NCBI RefSeq assembly: GCF_011492965.1
Contig: NZ_CP045121.1
Span: 620,001 to 684,000, forward strand
Direction of reading: 5' to 3'
DNA from: Rubrobacter marinus
GTDB lineage: Bacteria; Actinomycetota; Rubrobacteria; Rubrobacterales; Rubrobacteraceae
Length of the DNA: 64,000 nucleotides
A program made the translations under genes and the position numbers. The notes under the pieces are model-generated. The model searched no databases, had not been told where the DNA came from, and saw only the letters and a program-made list of their open reading frames with translations. Positions 1-8,918 of the stretch are shown in pieces. Each line of letters starts with the position of its first letter. Position 1 is the stretch's first letter.

Positions 1-220
1 CCATCAGCTTGCCCAGGTCACGGTAGGGTGGTCCGTCGGTCACAGCCCAGAAGTCCTCTCAACCGGCGACGAAGCGCGGCTATGAGGACCCATGCTAACA
101 ACCCGCGATGAATCGGCGATGAACCCGCCACGGCCGAGGGTTCCGGTCTACCCCCGATGCCGCAGCGGCTCCGATGGCTCGCGCCGAAGCCGTTGGAGGG
201 GGAGGGTCGCGCGGGCCTCC
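1..220. other. left-edge stretch, no gene recognised
   Basis: This is the sequence downstream of the SARP-type regulator, up to the window edge. Open frames here are extensions of antisense frames of the regulator and show no recognisable protein family. No convincing terminator hairpin was seen. Confidence 0.4.
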
Positions 221-1549
221 TCAGATGTTCAGGCCCCTCAGCAAGCTGCGGTAGAGGGCTCGGGTCTGAGGAGAGGGCGAGGTGCCGTACCGGCTGCCGA
301 GGAGCTCCTCGGTCATCCGGTACTGTTGCAGCGCCCTGTGCCGGAGGCCGAGGCGCGCGTAGCATTGCATCAGGATCCTGTAGGTGCTCTCGCGGCAGGG
401 GTCCCTCTCCAGCGCCCGGTAGCAGGCTCGTATCGCCTCCCGAGCTTGTCCGGTCTCCGCGTAGTGGCGCGCGAGGCGGTCCAGCACGTCCATGTGTGTG
501 TCGGCCAGCCGCTCGCGTTCGATCAGGGTCCAGTCCTCGTACAGGTCCTCGATCATGTAATCGTCCCGGTACAGCTCGACGGCCCTCTCGTACTCCTCGA
601 CGGCTTCGGATGCCCGGCCCGACTCCTCCAGGAGGCGGCCGTTGCGGCAGCGCGCCTCGAACTCGTGGACGTCCGACGAGATTCGCGCGTTCGGGGAGAG
701 GCGGTAGTACCCCGCCTCGCACACCACCAGGCCCTCGAGCTCTCTGGCGCGCCCGCCCTCGCTCAAAATCTTGCGCACGGAGGACATCGCGGCGTTGAGC
801 GACCAGCGGGCCCGCCTCGCGCCCGACTCCGGCCACAACCATTCGATCAAGCAATCCCTGGATACGGGCCGGGGAGACCGGGCGAGCAGGTACTTGAGGA
901 TCGTCCTGGCCTTGCCGCTACGCCCCAGGTCCAGGGCTCGCCCCTGGCGGAGGAGCTCGAAGCGGCCGAGGAAGCGCACCTCGAACTCTACCCGGCCGGG
1001 GGTGTCGAGCCGCGCAGGGATCTTGCGGCGGTCGCCCGCCCTGTAATCTGCGGCCGGACGACTCCCCGGTCCCGGTGCCGGCCGGAACGCGCTCCTCGCA
1101 CCGGGGTGCGCCGCAGGGACACGAGGAAGTCGGGCTGCGTTAGGAGGGGCTCCGCTCCCCGCCGGGGAGGCCAGGGTCGCGGTTGCCCATCTCACGTCCT
1201 CCGGGGTCAGACGGGTCAGGTCCTGTCGCAGGGTTTCCACGACCTCTCGCAGGTCCTCCCCGGGCGTCTGCCCGCCGCCGAGCGCGGAAGACAACAGCTT
1301 GGCCGCCCGAGCGGCCTCCACCAGGAAGTGGTCCTCTACTCCCCCGGCGAAGCTCGACAACCTGTCAAAGCACACGTCCGCGAGCCCGTACTCCCCGCGA
1401 GCTACGAGATCCTGCCCCAGCTCCCACGCCACCGAACAGAACGAGAGCCTGTTCTCCCCCTGCTGCGCCGCGTCCAGGATCCTGCGGACGAAGTCCGCGT
1501 CCAGGGGGCGGTAGCGCTCGCCCGGACTCCGTTGCCCCTGCTCGACCAT
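221..1549 (-). CDS. SARP/BTAD-type transcriptional regulator
   Basis: Predicted cytoplasmic DNA-binding regulator of 442 residues. Residues about 187-287 form an OmpR-like winged helix (LGRFELL start, LIEWLWP, RWSLNAAMSSVRKIL). Residues about 290-435 are a helical bacterial transcriptional activation domain with TPR-like repeats (YERAVELYRDDY, AIRACYRALERDP, ALQQYRMTEELL). This is the SARP/AfsR order. The first ~180 residues are extra: a helical part, then a Pro/Ala/Arg-rich linker. No NB-ARC ATPase is present. The ATG at 1549 lacks a strong ribosome binding site, so the start is uncertain. Target genes are unknown. The gene is divergent from the UbiA gene across a 636-base gap. Confidence 0.8.
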   Translation of the reverse strand: MVEQGQRSPGERYRPLDADFVRRILDAAQQGENRLSFCSVAWELGQDLVARGEYGLADVCFDRLSSFAGGVEDHFLVEAARAAKLLSSALGGGQTPGEDLREVVETLRQDLTRLTPEDVRWATATLASPAGSGAPPNAARLPRVPAAHPGARSAFRPAPGPGSRPAADYRAGDRRKIPARLDTPGRVEFEVRFLGRFELLRQGRALDLGRSGKARTILKYLLARSPRPVSRDCLIEWLWPESGARRARWSLNAAMSSVRKILSEGGRARELEGLVVCEAGYYRLSPNARISSDVHEFEARCRNGRLLEESGRASEAVEEYERAVELYRDDYMIEDLYEDWTLIERERLADTHMDVLDRLARHYAETGQAREAIRACYRALERDPCRESTYRILMQCYARLGLRHRALQQYRMTEELLGSRYGTSPSPQTRALYRSLLRGLNI

Positions 1550-2185
1550 GCCCGATCACACCCACCCTTCGGCGCCGCACCATCTTCCGCACGACGCTTC
1601 GACTCTCCGACCCTGGGCCTTACGCCGAGCGCTCCCACCGCACGCGGGAGTAACCCGGAACGGACGCCGCAACCTCGTCGCCTCGCGAGCGGCTCGAAGT
1701 AGTGTGCCTGGAGCACGGAAATCGCCGTCGCCAGCGTCGTTCGCACCCAAGCGCAAGCATCTTCCGCGTGGGCTTCGAGCCTCCATGATCCGTCGCGACG
1801 GACCGGCCGCCACGGCGGTATGCTCCGCGCTTCGGACACACTCCCGTGTGCGCGCCGTCGGCCGCACACGAGCCGGGCGGTCCCCTACCGGGGACCGAAC
1901 CCGTGCGTGGAGCAAACCCGTAAGCGGCACGCCCGTCTCCCGAACCTTGTTACGGACCGGTGATACCTCGTCCCAACCAACACCCAACCCGCACGATAGC
2001 AGCCCCTCGCCGTCGCTCCAGGGGCCAGAAGCCACGGGAGGCCGAAAATGAACCGAACGTTTCGAAAGAATGTGTGAAGGGTCGTAGAAGGTTTACGACC
2101 TACGGGCGATGCCGACGGCCCGGTGGTCGTACGAACATTACGCCGAAAAACGTGCTGCTCCTTATGGGGGAGGAAGGTATATCCG
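1550..2185. other. intergenic region between divergent genes
   Basis: These 636 bases separate the SARP-type gene from the UbiA-type gene and must hold both promoters. Open frames exist on both strands but are Arg/Pro-rich and match no family I recognise. From about 2050 the composition becomes less GC-rich, which suits a promoter for the UbiA unit, but I cannot place -35/-10 boxes with confidence. Confidence 0.4.
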
Positions 2186-3081
2186 GTGGTGTTGCGCTTT
2201 CCCAGTGTGTCCGCTGGTCCTCGTGTAGCCATGGTCCTGTACCGGTGCCTTCTGGAGGCGAGGCCGCCCGTGCAGGGCATCTTCCTGCTGCGCTTCCTCG
2301 CCGGGGCCTCCTTCGCCAACCCCATCTTCTCGGGCGGGGCGGGCGTCGAGTTGTGGGGAGGGGCGGCGCTGTGCGTCTGCGCGACGTTGTCCGTCTATAT
2401 AATCAACGGGGTCATGGACATCGAGGAGGATCGCGTCAACGGCTCTTCGAGGCCGGTGGCCAGCGGGAAGCTGACGGTCGGGCAGGCGACCGGCGTAGCC
2501 GTTGGTCTGGCGGTCTTGAGCGTCGCGTGCAGCTTCTTGCTGGGTGGCTGATGGTGCTCAGCGTCGTGGCCGCGCTGGTGCTGGGTTGGCTGTACTCCGG
2601 GCCGCCCTTCTACCTCAAGCGGCGGCCCGCGGGCTGGGCGGCTCTGGGGGTGGTTACGGCCCTCATCACGTACAACGCGGGTACGCGTCCAACGGGGAGG
2701 GGGGATACGATCTCTTTCGCGGTCTTCTCCGCGGCGATGGCGCTCTGGCTGGGCATCGTGAGCCAGACGAAGGATCTCTCGGACATCGAGGGGGACAGGC
2801 AGGCCGGGCGGAGGAGCGGTCCGGTGGTCTGGGGCGAGAATACGGCCCGGCTCGTCTTCTCGGGGGTGGCGCTCTGCCTCGGCGGCATGCTCCTGCTCTC
2901 GGCCGTCTCCCTCGCCCCCGCCCTGCTGGCGTCGGCGCTGGTGCTGGCGTCCGGGGCCACGTTCGTGGCGGCCATCTCGCTCGGCCCCTGGGGCCGGGGC
3001 GACAGATCCCGGCGCAGGAGGCCGTACAAGGCGTTTATGCTCACGCAGTACGGGGCCAACCTCGCCGTGGTGGCGTGGTAG
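2186..3081 (+). CDS. UbiA-family prenyltransferase (frameshifted as sequenced)
   Basis: Integral membrane prenyltransferase that would attach a polyprenyl chain to an acceptor; the substrate is unknown. The first Asp-rich motif reads NGVMDIEEDRVN and the second KDLSDIEGDRQAG, the two Mg-diphosphate sites of UbiA proteins. GTG at 2186 is chosen as start because GGGAGGAAGG lies 8 bases upstream. The frame closes at 2551 (SFLLGG-stop), but the protein continues in another frame with WLMVLSVVAALVLGWLYSGPP. One extra G in the GGG near 2539 would join them. Multiple hydrophobic helices are visible in both parts. The gene is 26 bases upstream of the sensor kinase and probably co-transcribed with it. 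Confidence 0.75.
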
Positions 3082-3107
3082 AGATCGGGGCCCGAGGGGA
3101 GGCGGTA

Positions 3108-4202
3108 GTGTCCGTACGAGAAGGTTTCGACCGCCGCCCGAGCTTGTCCGCGGACATACTCGAGGGACGGTCGGACGAGGTCATCGAGGCTTACGAGGGA
3201 CGGCTCACGGCCATGGGGAGCCCGCTGGTCGCGGAGCCCGAGGCGAGCGAGCAGCTGAAGGTGCAGGCGCGTTTCGTGCTGCGGGAGGTGGTGGCGAGCC
3301 TGCGCGGCCAGGGGGCGCCACCCGGCGCGCCGGGGGGCGAGGACGGGCTCTCCGAGACCATAGGGGTGTCGAGGGCGAGCGCGAACGTGCACGCCATCCA
3401 CTCCCTGCGGGCGGTGGTGGCCTTCTCCGAGGCCGCCCTGGCGGTGGTCGTCCGGAACCTGCCCCGTTCGGCGACCTCGACCGAGGAGGTCGCGGCGGTC
3501 GCCCTGGCCATCCAGAGGATCTTCATGGAGCGGGTGACCACGGCGGCGCTCGCCTACGGCAACTACCTGCTCGCGAGGGTCCACGAGTCGCACGCCGACG
3601 AGCGGCGTCGCATCAGCAGGGAGCTTCATGATAGGGTGGCCCACGCCATAATGACCACGTTTCGGAGCCTGGAGCTTTACGAGATGTACGAGACGAAGGA
3701 CCCCTCCAAGGCTCAGGCGAGGCTGGAGCTCGCCAAGAAGACCACGTGGGAGGCGCTCGAGCTGACCAGGGGCCTCTCCAGGGAGCTGCGCAGCACCTCG
3801 GCGGACGAGGGGCTGGAGGTCGCCCTCTCGGACCTGCTGAGCTCCGTCGCGCCCGACGGGATGCGGTCCTGGGTCTCCGTCGAGGGCGACGAGGCGCTGG
3901 TCCCTCCGCAGGTTCGCGACGAGCTTTTCCTGACGCTGCGCGAAGGGGTACGCAACGCCGTCGCACACTCGGGGGGCAGCATGATGAGCGTAAAACTCAG
4001 CATCACCGAGGACCACGTGACGGCCACCGTCGAGGACGACGGGCGCGGGTTCGACCCCTCCGGCGCGGCGTCCGAGGGCACCGGGATCTCCTCCATGAGG
4101 GAGCGGGTGACCCTGCTCGGGGGCACGCTCGGGCTGGCCTCCAGCTCCGGCGAGGGCGCGAGGATCGAGGTCTCCGTCCCGTTGCCTAGGAACCGGCATT
4201 GA
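3108..4202 (+). CDS. NarL/LuxR-type sensor histidine kinase
   Basis: Soluble sensor kinase of 364 residues. The HisKA_3 phosphoacceptor is His174 in RRRISRELHDRVAHA. The ATPase domain follows, with an N box (REGVRNAVAHSGG), DDGRGFDP and GTGISSMRERV. The first ~150 residues are helical, have no membrane segment and somewhat resemble RsbRD-type N-terminal domains. GTG 3108 is preceded by GGGGAGG at 3096-3102. The stop overlaps the response-regulator start by four bases, so the two proteins are almost certainly partners. The signal is unknown. The upstream UbiA gene suggests a membrane or quinone-related cue, but that is inference. Confidence 0.88.
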   Translation: MSVREGFDRRPSLSADILEGRSDEVIEAYEGRLTAMGSPLVAEPEASEQLKVQARFVLREVVASLRGQGAPPGAPGGEDGLSETIGVSRASANVHAIHSLRAVVAFSEAALAVVVRNLPRSATSTEEVAAVALAIQRIFMERVTTAALAYGNYLLARVHESHADERRRISRELHDRVAHAIMTTFRSLELYEMYETKDPSKAQARLELAKKTTWEALELTRGLSRELRSTSADEGLEVALSDLLSSVAPDGMRSWVSVEGDEALVPPQVRDELFLTLREGVRNAVAHSGGSMMSVKLSITEDHVTATVEDDGRGFDPSGAASEGTGISSMRERVTLLGGTLGLASSSGEGARIEVSVPLPRNRH

Positions 4203-4861
4203 GCGGCGGGGACAAGACCATCAAGCTGCTCCTCGCGGACGACCACGCCCTCTTCCGGGAGGGCATAGCCGAGATCTTCGGGGCGGAGAACGACATCTCG
4301 GTGGTCGGGGAGGCCGAGAACGGCGTGGAGGCCGTCGAGCTGGCGGCGAGGGAGAAGCCGGACGTCGTGCTCCTCGATGTGGAGATGCCGCTGATGGGGG
4401 CGGAGGGGGCGATCGAGGGGATCCTGCGCGTCTCGCCCTCCTCCAGGGTGATCGTGCTGACCATGTACGACGAGCACCGCCTGGTGCGCAAGCTCCTGGC
4501 TCTCGGGGCGCACGCCTACATCGTCAAGAACGCGACGCGGGAGGAGCTCGTCGCCGCGGTCCGCACCGTGCGCCGGGTCGAGGACCGGGTCTTGCTCTCC
4601 GTGTCCAGAAACACGGCGGACAGGCTGGAGGGCTCCAAAAAGGACACGCTCTCCGACCGGGAGCTGGAGGTCCTGCTGCTCGCTGTGCGGGCGATGAGCA
4701 ACGGGCAGATCGCCCAGTACCTCCACATCTCCGAGGGCACGGTCAAGCGCCACCTTACGAACATCTACTCGAAGATGGGGGTCGTCTCCAGGGCCGACGC
4801 CGCGAAGAAGGCCCTCACCAGCGGCCTGATCACGTTCCGGGACCTCTCCGGCTCCAGCTGA
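4199..4861 (+). CDS. NarL-family response regulator
   Basis: A 220-residue two-domain regulator. The receiver domain has the acidic pair Asp14-Asp15, phospho-acceptor Asp60 (VVLLDVEMP) and Lys110 (YIVKN). The C-terminal LuxR-type helix-turn-helix has LSDRELEVLLLAVRAMSNGQIAQYL and VKRHLTNIYSKMGV. The start is TTG at 4199, overlapping the kinase stop by four bases (translational coupling). It should be phosphorylated by the adjacent kinase and bind DNA as a dimer. Regulated genes are unknown. Confidence 0.92.
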   Translation: MSGGDKTIKLLLADDHALFREGIAEIFGAENDISVVGEAENGVEAVELAAREKPDVVLLDVEMPLMGAEGAIEGILRVSPSSRVIVLTMYDEHRLVRKLLALGAHAYIVKNATREELVAAVRTVRRVEDRVLLSVSRNTADRLEGSKKDTLSDRELEVLLLAVRAMSNGQIAQYLHISEGTVKRHLTNIYSKMGVVSRADAAKKALTSGLITFRDLSGSS

Positions 4862-4879
4862 ACGGCTCCGCGCGCGAGC

Positions 4880-4893
4880 GCCCCGCACGGGGC
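4880..4893. terminator. short GC hairpin between convergent genes
   Basis: A five-base-pair stem GCCCC/GGGGC with a four-base loop lies in the 52-base gap between the response regulator and the convergent GGDEF/EAL gene. There is no T-tract on either side, so it is only a possible bidirectional terminator. Confidence 0.3.
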
Positions 4894-4913
4894 TTCGGTG
4901 ATCCAGCGCGACG

Positions 4914-7900
4914 TCAGCCGCCGTTGGCGGTGCCGAAGCTCTTCGCGATAAGCTCCTCCGCCTCCTCTTGCGGCAGCGGCCTGGACCAGTAGTATCCCTG
5001 GCCCAGCTCGCAGCCGAGGTCGCGCAGGCGCGCCAGCTGGTCCGTGGTCTCCACCCCTTCCGCGAGGACCTGCATCTCCAGCAAGTGCCCGAGGGAGCTC
5101 ACCGCCTCTATGATGGCGGTGCCCTTCGGGTCGCGCCCGAGCTCCGTGACGAAGGAGCGGTCTATCTTGAGCATGTCCAGGGGGAAGTGCTGGAGGTAGG
5201 CGAGGCTCGAGTAGCCGGTGCCGAAGTCGTCGATGGCGATGCGGACGCCAAGGGCCTTCAGCTCCCTCAGCCTGGCGCCGCTCGACTCCGCGTCGTCCAT
5301 CATCGCGCTCTCGGTGACCTCGAGCAGGAGCGCGTTCGGGTCCAGGCCGGTCTCCTCAAGAGCAGCGCCGACGATCCTGGCGAGGTTCGGGTCGCGGAAC
5401 TGCCTGGCGGAGAGGTTGACGCCCACGGCCGGGGCGTGGGCGCCGTAGCGGTCCCGCCACACCTTCGCCTGCCGGCAGGACTCCTCCAGCACGAAGCGGC
5501 CTATGCGGACGATCAGGTCGCTCTCCTCGGCGAGCGGGATGAACTCGCCGGGCGAGACTATCCCGCGTTCGGGGTGCGCCCAGCGCACCAGGGCCTCGAA
5601 GCCGTGCAGCGCGCCGGAGGAGAGCTCCACCTTCGGCTGGTAGAAGACGACGAACTCCCGCCGCTCGACCGCCCGGCGCACGTCGGTCTGCTTCTCGAGC
5701 TGGAGAAGGGCCTGGGCGCCCATCGCGGCGTCGAAGATCTCGTAGGACGCGGCACCGTTGGACTTGGCCCTATACATGGCGATGTCGGCGTTGCGCAGCA
5801 GATCGGTGGGGCTGTCCCCGCCCGGTCCGCCGATGGAGATGCCGATGCTGGCGCTGATGTAGACCTCCCGGCCCTCGAGCACGAACGGGGCCTCGAAGAG
5901 CTTGATGACCCGCTCGGCCACGTAGACCACCTGCCCCATCCCCTCCACGTCCTCGAGCAGCACGACGAACTCGTCGCCGCCGAGGCGCGCCACGGTGTCC
6001 TCGGGCCTGAGGCTCGCCTTGAGCCGCTTGCCGACCTCGACGAGCAGGGCGTCGCCCGCTTCGTGCCCGAGGCTGTCGTTCAAGACCTTGAACCTGTCGA
6101 GGTCGAAGAAGAGCACCGCCACGGAGTCGCGCCGTGCCGTCCTTCCGGTGAGGGCGTGATCAAGCCGGTCCATCAGGAGGGCGCGGTTCGGGAGGTCGGT
6201 GAGCCCGTCGTGGAACGCCCGGTAGGCCAGTTTCTCCTCCGCCTCCTTGCGCTTGGTGATGTCGCGGGAGTTCGCGACGACGCCTTGCACGTTGGGGTCC
6301 GAGAGGAGGTTGTTGGCGATCAGCTCCACGTGCCTGTAGGCGCCGTCGGCGCGGCGCATGCGCAGCTCCAGGGACGGGCTTACCCCCGGCGAGGCCACGA
6401 CCCTCTCGAAGAAGGCCCTCGCGCGCTCGGCGTCGTCGGGGTGGACGAGGTCGAAGACCCGCTTGCCCGCCACGCTCTCCGGCTTCAAGCCCAGGACCTG
6501 CTCGTAGGAAGGGCTGACGTAGCGGATCCCGCCGTCGGCCTCGAGGATGGCTATGGCGTCGGAGGCGTTCTGCACGAGCGACTCGAACCTCTCCTCGCTG
6601 CGGCGCCGGTGCAGGTCCTCGGTGAGGTCCGTCCTCTCCAGGGCGTAAGCGACCTGCGTCGCGAGCGAGTCGAGCCCGCGGCGGACCCCCTCCTCGAGCG
6701 CCGAGCCCGTGCTGGAGAGGATCACGCCGCGCATCCTCTCGTGGGTGGCGAGCGGGACGAAGTAGTACTCCCCGGCCGGGGCGTCCGCCCTGGACCGTCC
6801 CGAGAGCCAGGGGCTCGCGGACCGCTCGACGGAGATGCTGCGCCGCTGCAGCAGCGCGCCGCGCGCGGCGAGCGGCAGGTCCCTGGAGAGGATCTTGTTG
6901 CCCTCCGATCCTTCCGCCTCGGGCCCCGTCGCGGCGACCACGACCATCTCGTCGACGTTGCCGAGGGCTATCCTCACGCCGCCGAGCTCCGACGCCCCCT
7001 CCGTGAGCGCCCGCGCGGCCTCCAGGGCCGCGTCGTAGATGCCCCGGCGGTCGGTCGCGGCCACCAGCGTCGCCGCCGACCTGGCGAGCACCTCCTCGCG
7101 GCCGAGCGTCCGATCCAGCTTCTCCCTGACGAACGAGGCGGCGCGCACGAGCCCGTCGAGGCGGACGAGGACGAGCGCGAACAGGGCGATGGAGCCCACG
7201 ACGACGACGGGCAGGTGGGCCGGCTCGCCGCGCAGGTACTGGACGACGAGGATCGCGGGGGCGAAGAGCGTGGCCGCGGCGACCGGAGCGACGCGGCGCC
7301 GGGTGAACCGGATGGGAGCGCCCCCTCGCGTCCCTCCCCGCTCCGCCATCGATGGGTGCAGGGCCGCGGCCCCGAGGAGCGCGTAGGCCGCGAGCCAGCC
7401 GTAGGTGGCGGGGTGGCCCGCGTAGAACGTCCCCGCGAGCGCCGAGGCCGCGTAGAGCGTGTCGCAGACCGCGAAGACGGCCGAGGCCGCGCCGACGAGG
7501 TAGAGCGGCAGGGACCGCGGACCGCGGCCGAGCACGAGGCTGCCCGCGAAGGCGAGGCCGAGCGCGCCCACAAGGGGGTAGAGAATCGGGACGAGCCGCT
7601 CGATGGGTGAGGCCGGCCCGCCGGGCGCGTACGGCTCCACGAGGAAGAGCCACGCAAGGACGCCGAGCCAGACCGCCGCGATGGCCGCGTCCGCGAGGAC
7701 GAGGGAGCCCCTCCCCCTCGCGCGTTCACGGACGAGGAGCGCGAGCGCGACCACCAGCGCGACCCGGCCCGCGAGGGCCGGTACGTCGGCGAGGTAAGGG
7801 GACGCGCCTACCGCAACGTCCAAGACCTCGCGGCCTCCCCGCACCGCGTCTCCGGCGACGAACAGCGCCTGCGCGGCGAGGATCGCGTACCAGGGGCGGG

Positions 7901-8126
7901 CGTAGGCGGGCGCGTTGGAGCGGCTGCCGAGGCCGATCGCCCCGGCAGCCGCTACGGCGAGGACGAGGGAGACGACGAGCCTGGCGGAGCCTGCGGGCAG
8001 GAGCGCGCAGACCACCAGGGCCACGAGCCCCAGGGCCAGGAAAGCTCGCCAGGCGACGCCGGGGGCTCTCGTCCTCACGTCTCCGGAGGAGCTCGTTTCA
8101 AACACAGGCCGCGCTACCTTTCCCAC
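4914..8126 (-). CDS. membrane GAF-PAS-GGDEF-EAL cyclic-di-GMP protein
   Basis: A 1070-residue bifunctional cyclic-di-GMP enzyme. The first ~330 residues hold about ten hydrophobic helices, followed by a GAF-like domain (~345-510), a PAS domain (~515-635), GGDEF (~640-805) and EAL (~815-1065). The cyclase motif is intact (ARLGGDEFVVLLED). An inhibitory RxxD site (RPED) sits exactly five residues upstream of it. EAL motifs are also intact (FEALVRW, EVTESAMM, DDFGTGYSS, KIDRSFV). Both synthesis and hydrolysis are therefore possible. The start is GTG 8126; a GTG seven codons later is an alternative. It stands alone, divergent from the phosphoesterase. Confidence 0.93.
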   Translation of the reverse strand: MGKVARPVFETSSSGDVRTRAPGVAWRAFLALGLVALVVCALLPAGSARLVVSLVLAVAAAGAIGLGSRSNAPAYARPWYAILAAQALFVAGDAVRGGREVLDVAVGASPYLADVPALAGRVALVVALALLVRERARGRGSLVLADAAIAAVWLGVLAWLFLVEPYAPGGPASPIERLVPILYPLVGALGLAFAGSLVLGRGPRSLPLYLVGAASAVFAVCDTLYAASALAGTFYAGHPATYGWLAAYALLGAAALHPSMAERGGTRGGAPIRFTRRRVAPVAAATLFAPAILVVQYLRGEPAHLPVVVVGSIALFALVLVRLDGLVRAASFVREKLDRTLGREEVLARSAATLVAATDRRGIYDAALEAARALTEGASELGGVRIALGNVDEMVVVAATGPEAEGSEGNKILSRDLPLAARGALLQRRSISVERSASPWLSGRSRADAPAGEYYFVPLATHERMRGVILSSTGSALEEGVRRGLDSLATQVAYALERTDLTEDLHRRRSEERFESLVQNASDAIAILEADGGIRYVSPSYEQVLGLKPESVAGKRVFDLVHPDDAERARAFFERVVASPGVSPSLELRMRRADGAYRHVELIANNLLSDPNVQGVVANSRDITKRKEAEEKLAYRAFHDGLTDLPNRALLMDRLDHALTGRTARRDSVAVLFFDLDRFKVLNDSLGHEAGDALLVEVGKRLKASLRPEDTVARLGGDEFVVLLEDVEGMGQVVYVAERVIKLFEAPFVLEGREVYISASIGISIGGPGGDSPTDLLRNADIAMYRAKSNGAASYEIFDAAMGAQALLQLEKQTDVRRAVERREFVVFYQPKVELSSGALHGFEALVRWAHPERGIVSPGEFIPLAEESDLIVRIGRFVLEESCRQAKVWRDRYGAHAPAVGVNLSARQFRDPNLARIVGAALEETGLDPNALLLEVTESAMMDDAESSGARLRELKALGVRIAIDDFGTGYSSLAYLQHFPLDMLKIDRSFVTELGRDPKGTAIIEAVSSLGHLLEMQVLAEGVETTDQLARLRDLGCELGQGYYWSRPLPQEEAEELIAKSFGTANGG

Positions 8127-8373
8127 TTGCCTCTACCGACACTATATTATCGACTCGAACGGTTATCGTTCTCCGGGATCCGGGGAAGCCTCGCCCGGGC
8201 CCTCGTGGCGCACCCTGACCGGGAGCGGACGGCTGGTCGTCCGGGCGTGGAAGCCCGGCACCCATACGGCTAGAATCGTCCTTATGCCTCCGAGCCGCGT
8301 ATCGTCGCCAAGTGCGCTCCGGCCGTGGGCCGGCACGGGGGACGAGGGATCGTCCGGGCGGGGGCTGAGGCCC

Positions 8374-8888
8374 GTGCCCGCTCCGACCGTCGTTCTGGCG
8401 GATACCCACATCCCGCGGAGGGCGAAGGGGTTGCCGGAGGGGCTGGCGCCGCACCTCAGGGAGGCCGGCCTGATCCTGCACGCCGGCGACCTCCTGGAGG
8501 CGTCGGTGATCGAGGAGCTCTCGGGCTACGCGCCCGTCCGAGCCGTGAAGGGCAACGTGGACGGCCCGGGGGTGGACCTTCCGGAGGTCCTACGGTTCGA
8601 GGTGGGCGGCGTCCCGGTCGCTATGATCCACGACTCCGGCGCGAAGAAGGGGCGTCGGGGGCGCATGGGGCGGCGCTTCCCGGGGGCCCGCGTCGTCGTC
8701 TTCGGGCACTCGCACATACCGCTTCTCGAGGACGAGGACGGGCTGATGCTCTTGAACCCGGGGAGCCCGACGGATCGGAGGCGGCAGCCGGAACACACGT
8801 TCGCGCTGCTGTGGGCGGGGAGGGCGGGGTGCGCGCCGAGGTGCGCACGCTCGGGGGAGCGGTGCTGCTGGAGGCGGGGTCGTTCTAG
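8374..8888 (+). CDS. MJ0936/YfcE-type metallophosphoesterase (frameshifted near C-terminus)
   Basis: Small calcineurin-like phosphodiesterase of about 170 residues. Metal-binding motifs are in the family order: DTHIP, LHAGDLLE, KGNVDG, HDSG, FGHSHIP and NPGSPTDRR. The physiological substrate is unknown. GTG 8374 follows GGGGCTGAGG. After LLW (about 8813) the frame runs into an Arg/Cys-rich tail, whereas the -1 frame gives GEGGVRAEVRTLGGAVLLEAG, a normal family ending that stops at 8888. One extra G in the run at 8813-8822 would restore it. The gene is 30 bases upstream of the antiporter and may be in one unit with it. Confidence 0.8.
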
Positions 8889-8918
8889 CGGCCGTGGTAT
8901 AAGGAGCGGGACGGCCTC

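Noticed and set aside
92..1702. Long plus-strand frame antisense to the SARP-type gene
   Set aside because: Arg/Pro/Gly-rich shadow frame typical of high-GC DNA; the minus-strand protein has clear domains.
4968..7610. 880-codon plus-strand frame opposite the GGDEF/EAL gene
   Set aside because: Antisense shadow without recognisable motifs; the minus-strand frame has all catalytic motifs.
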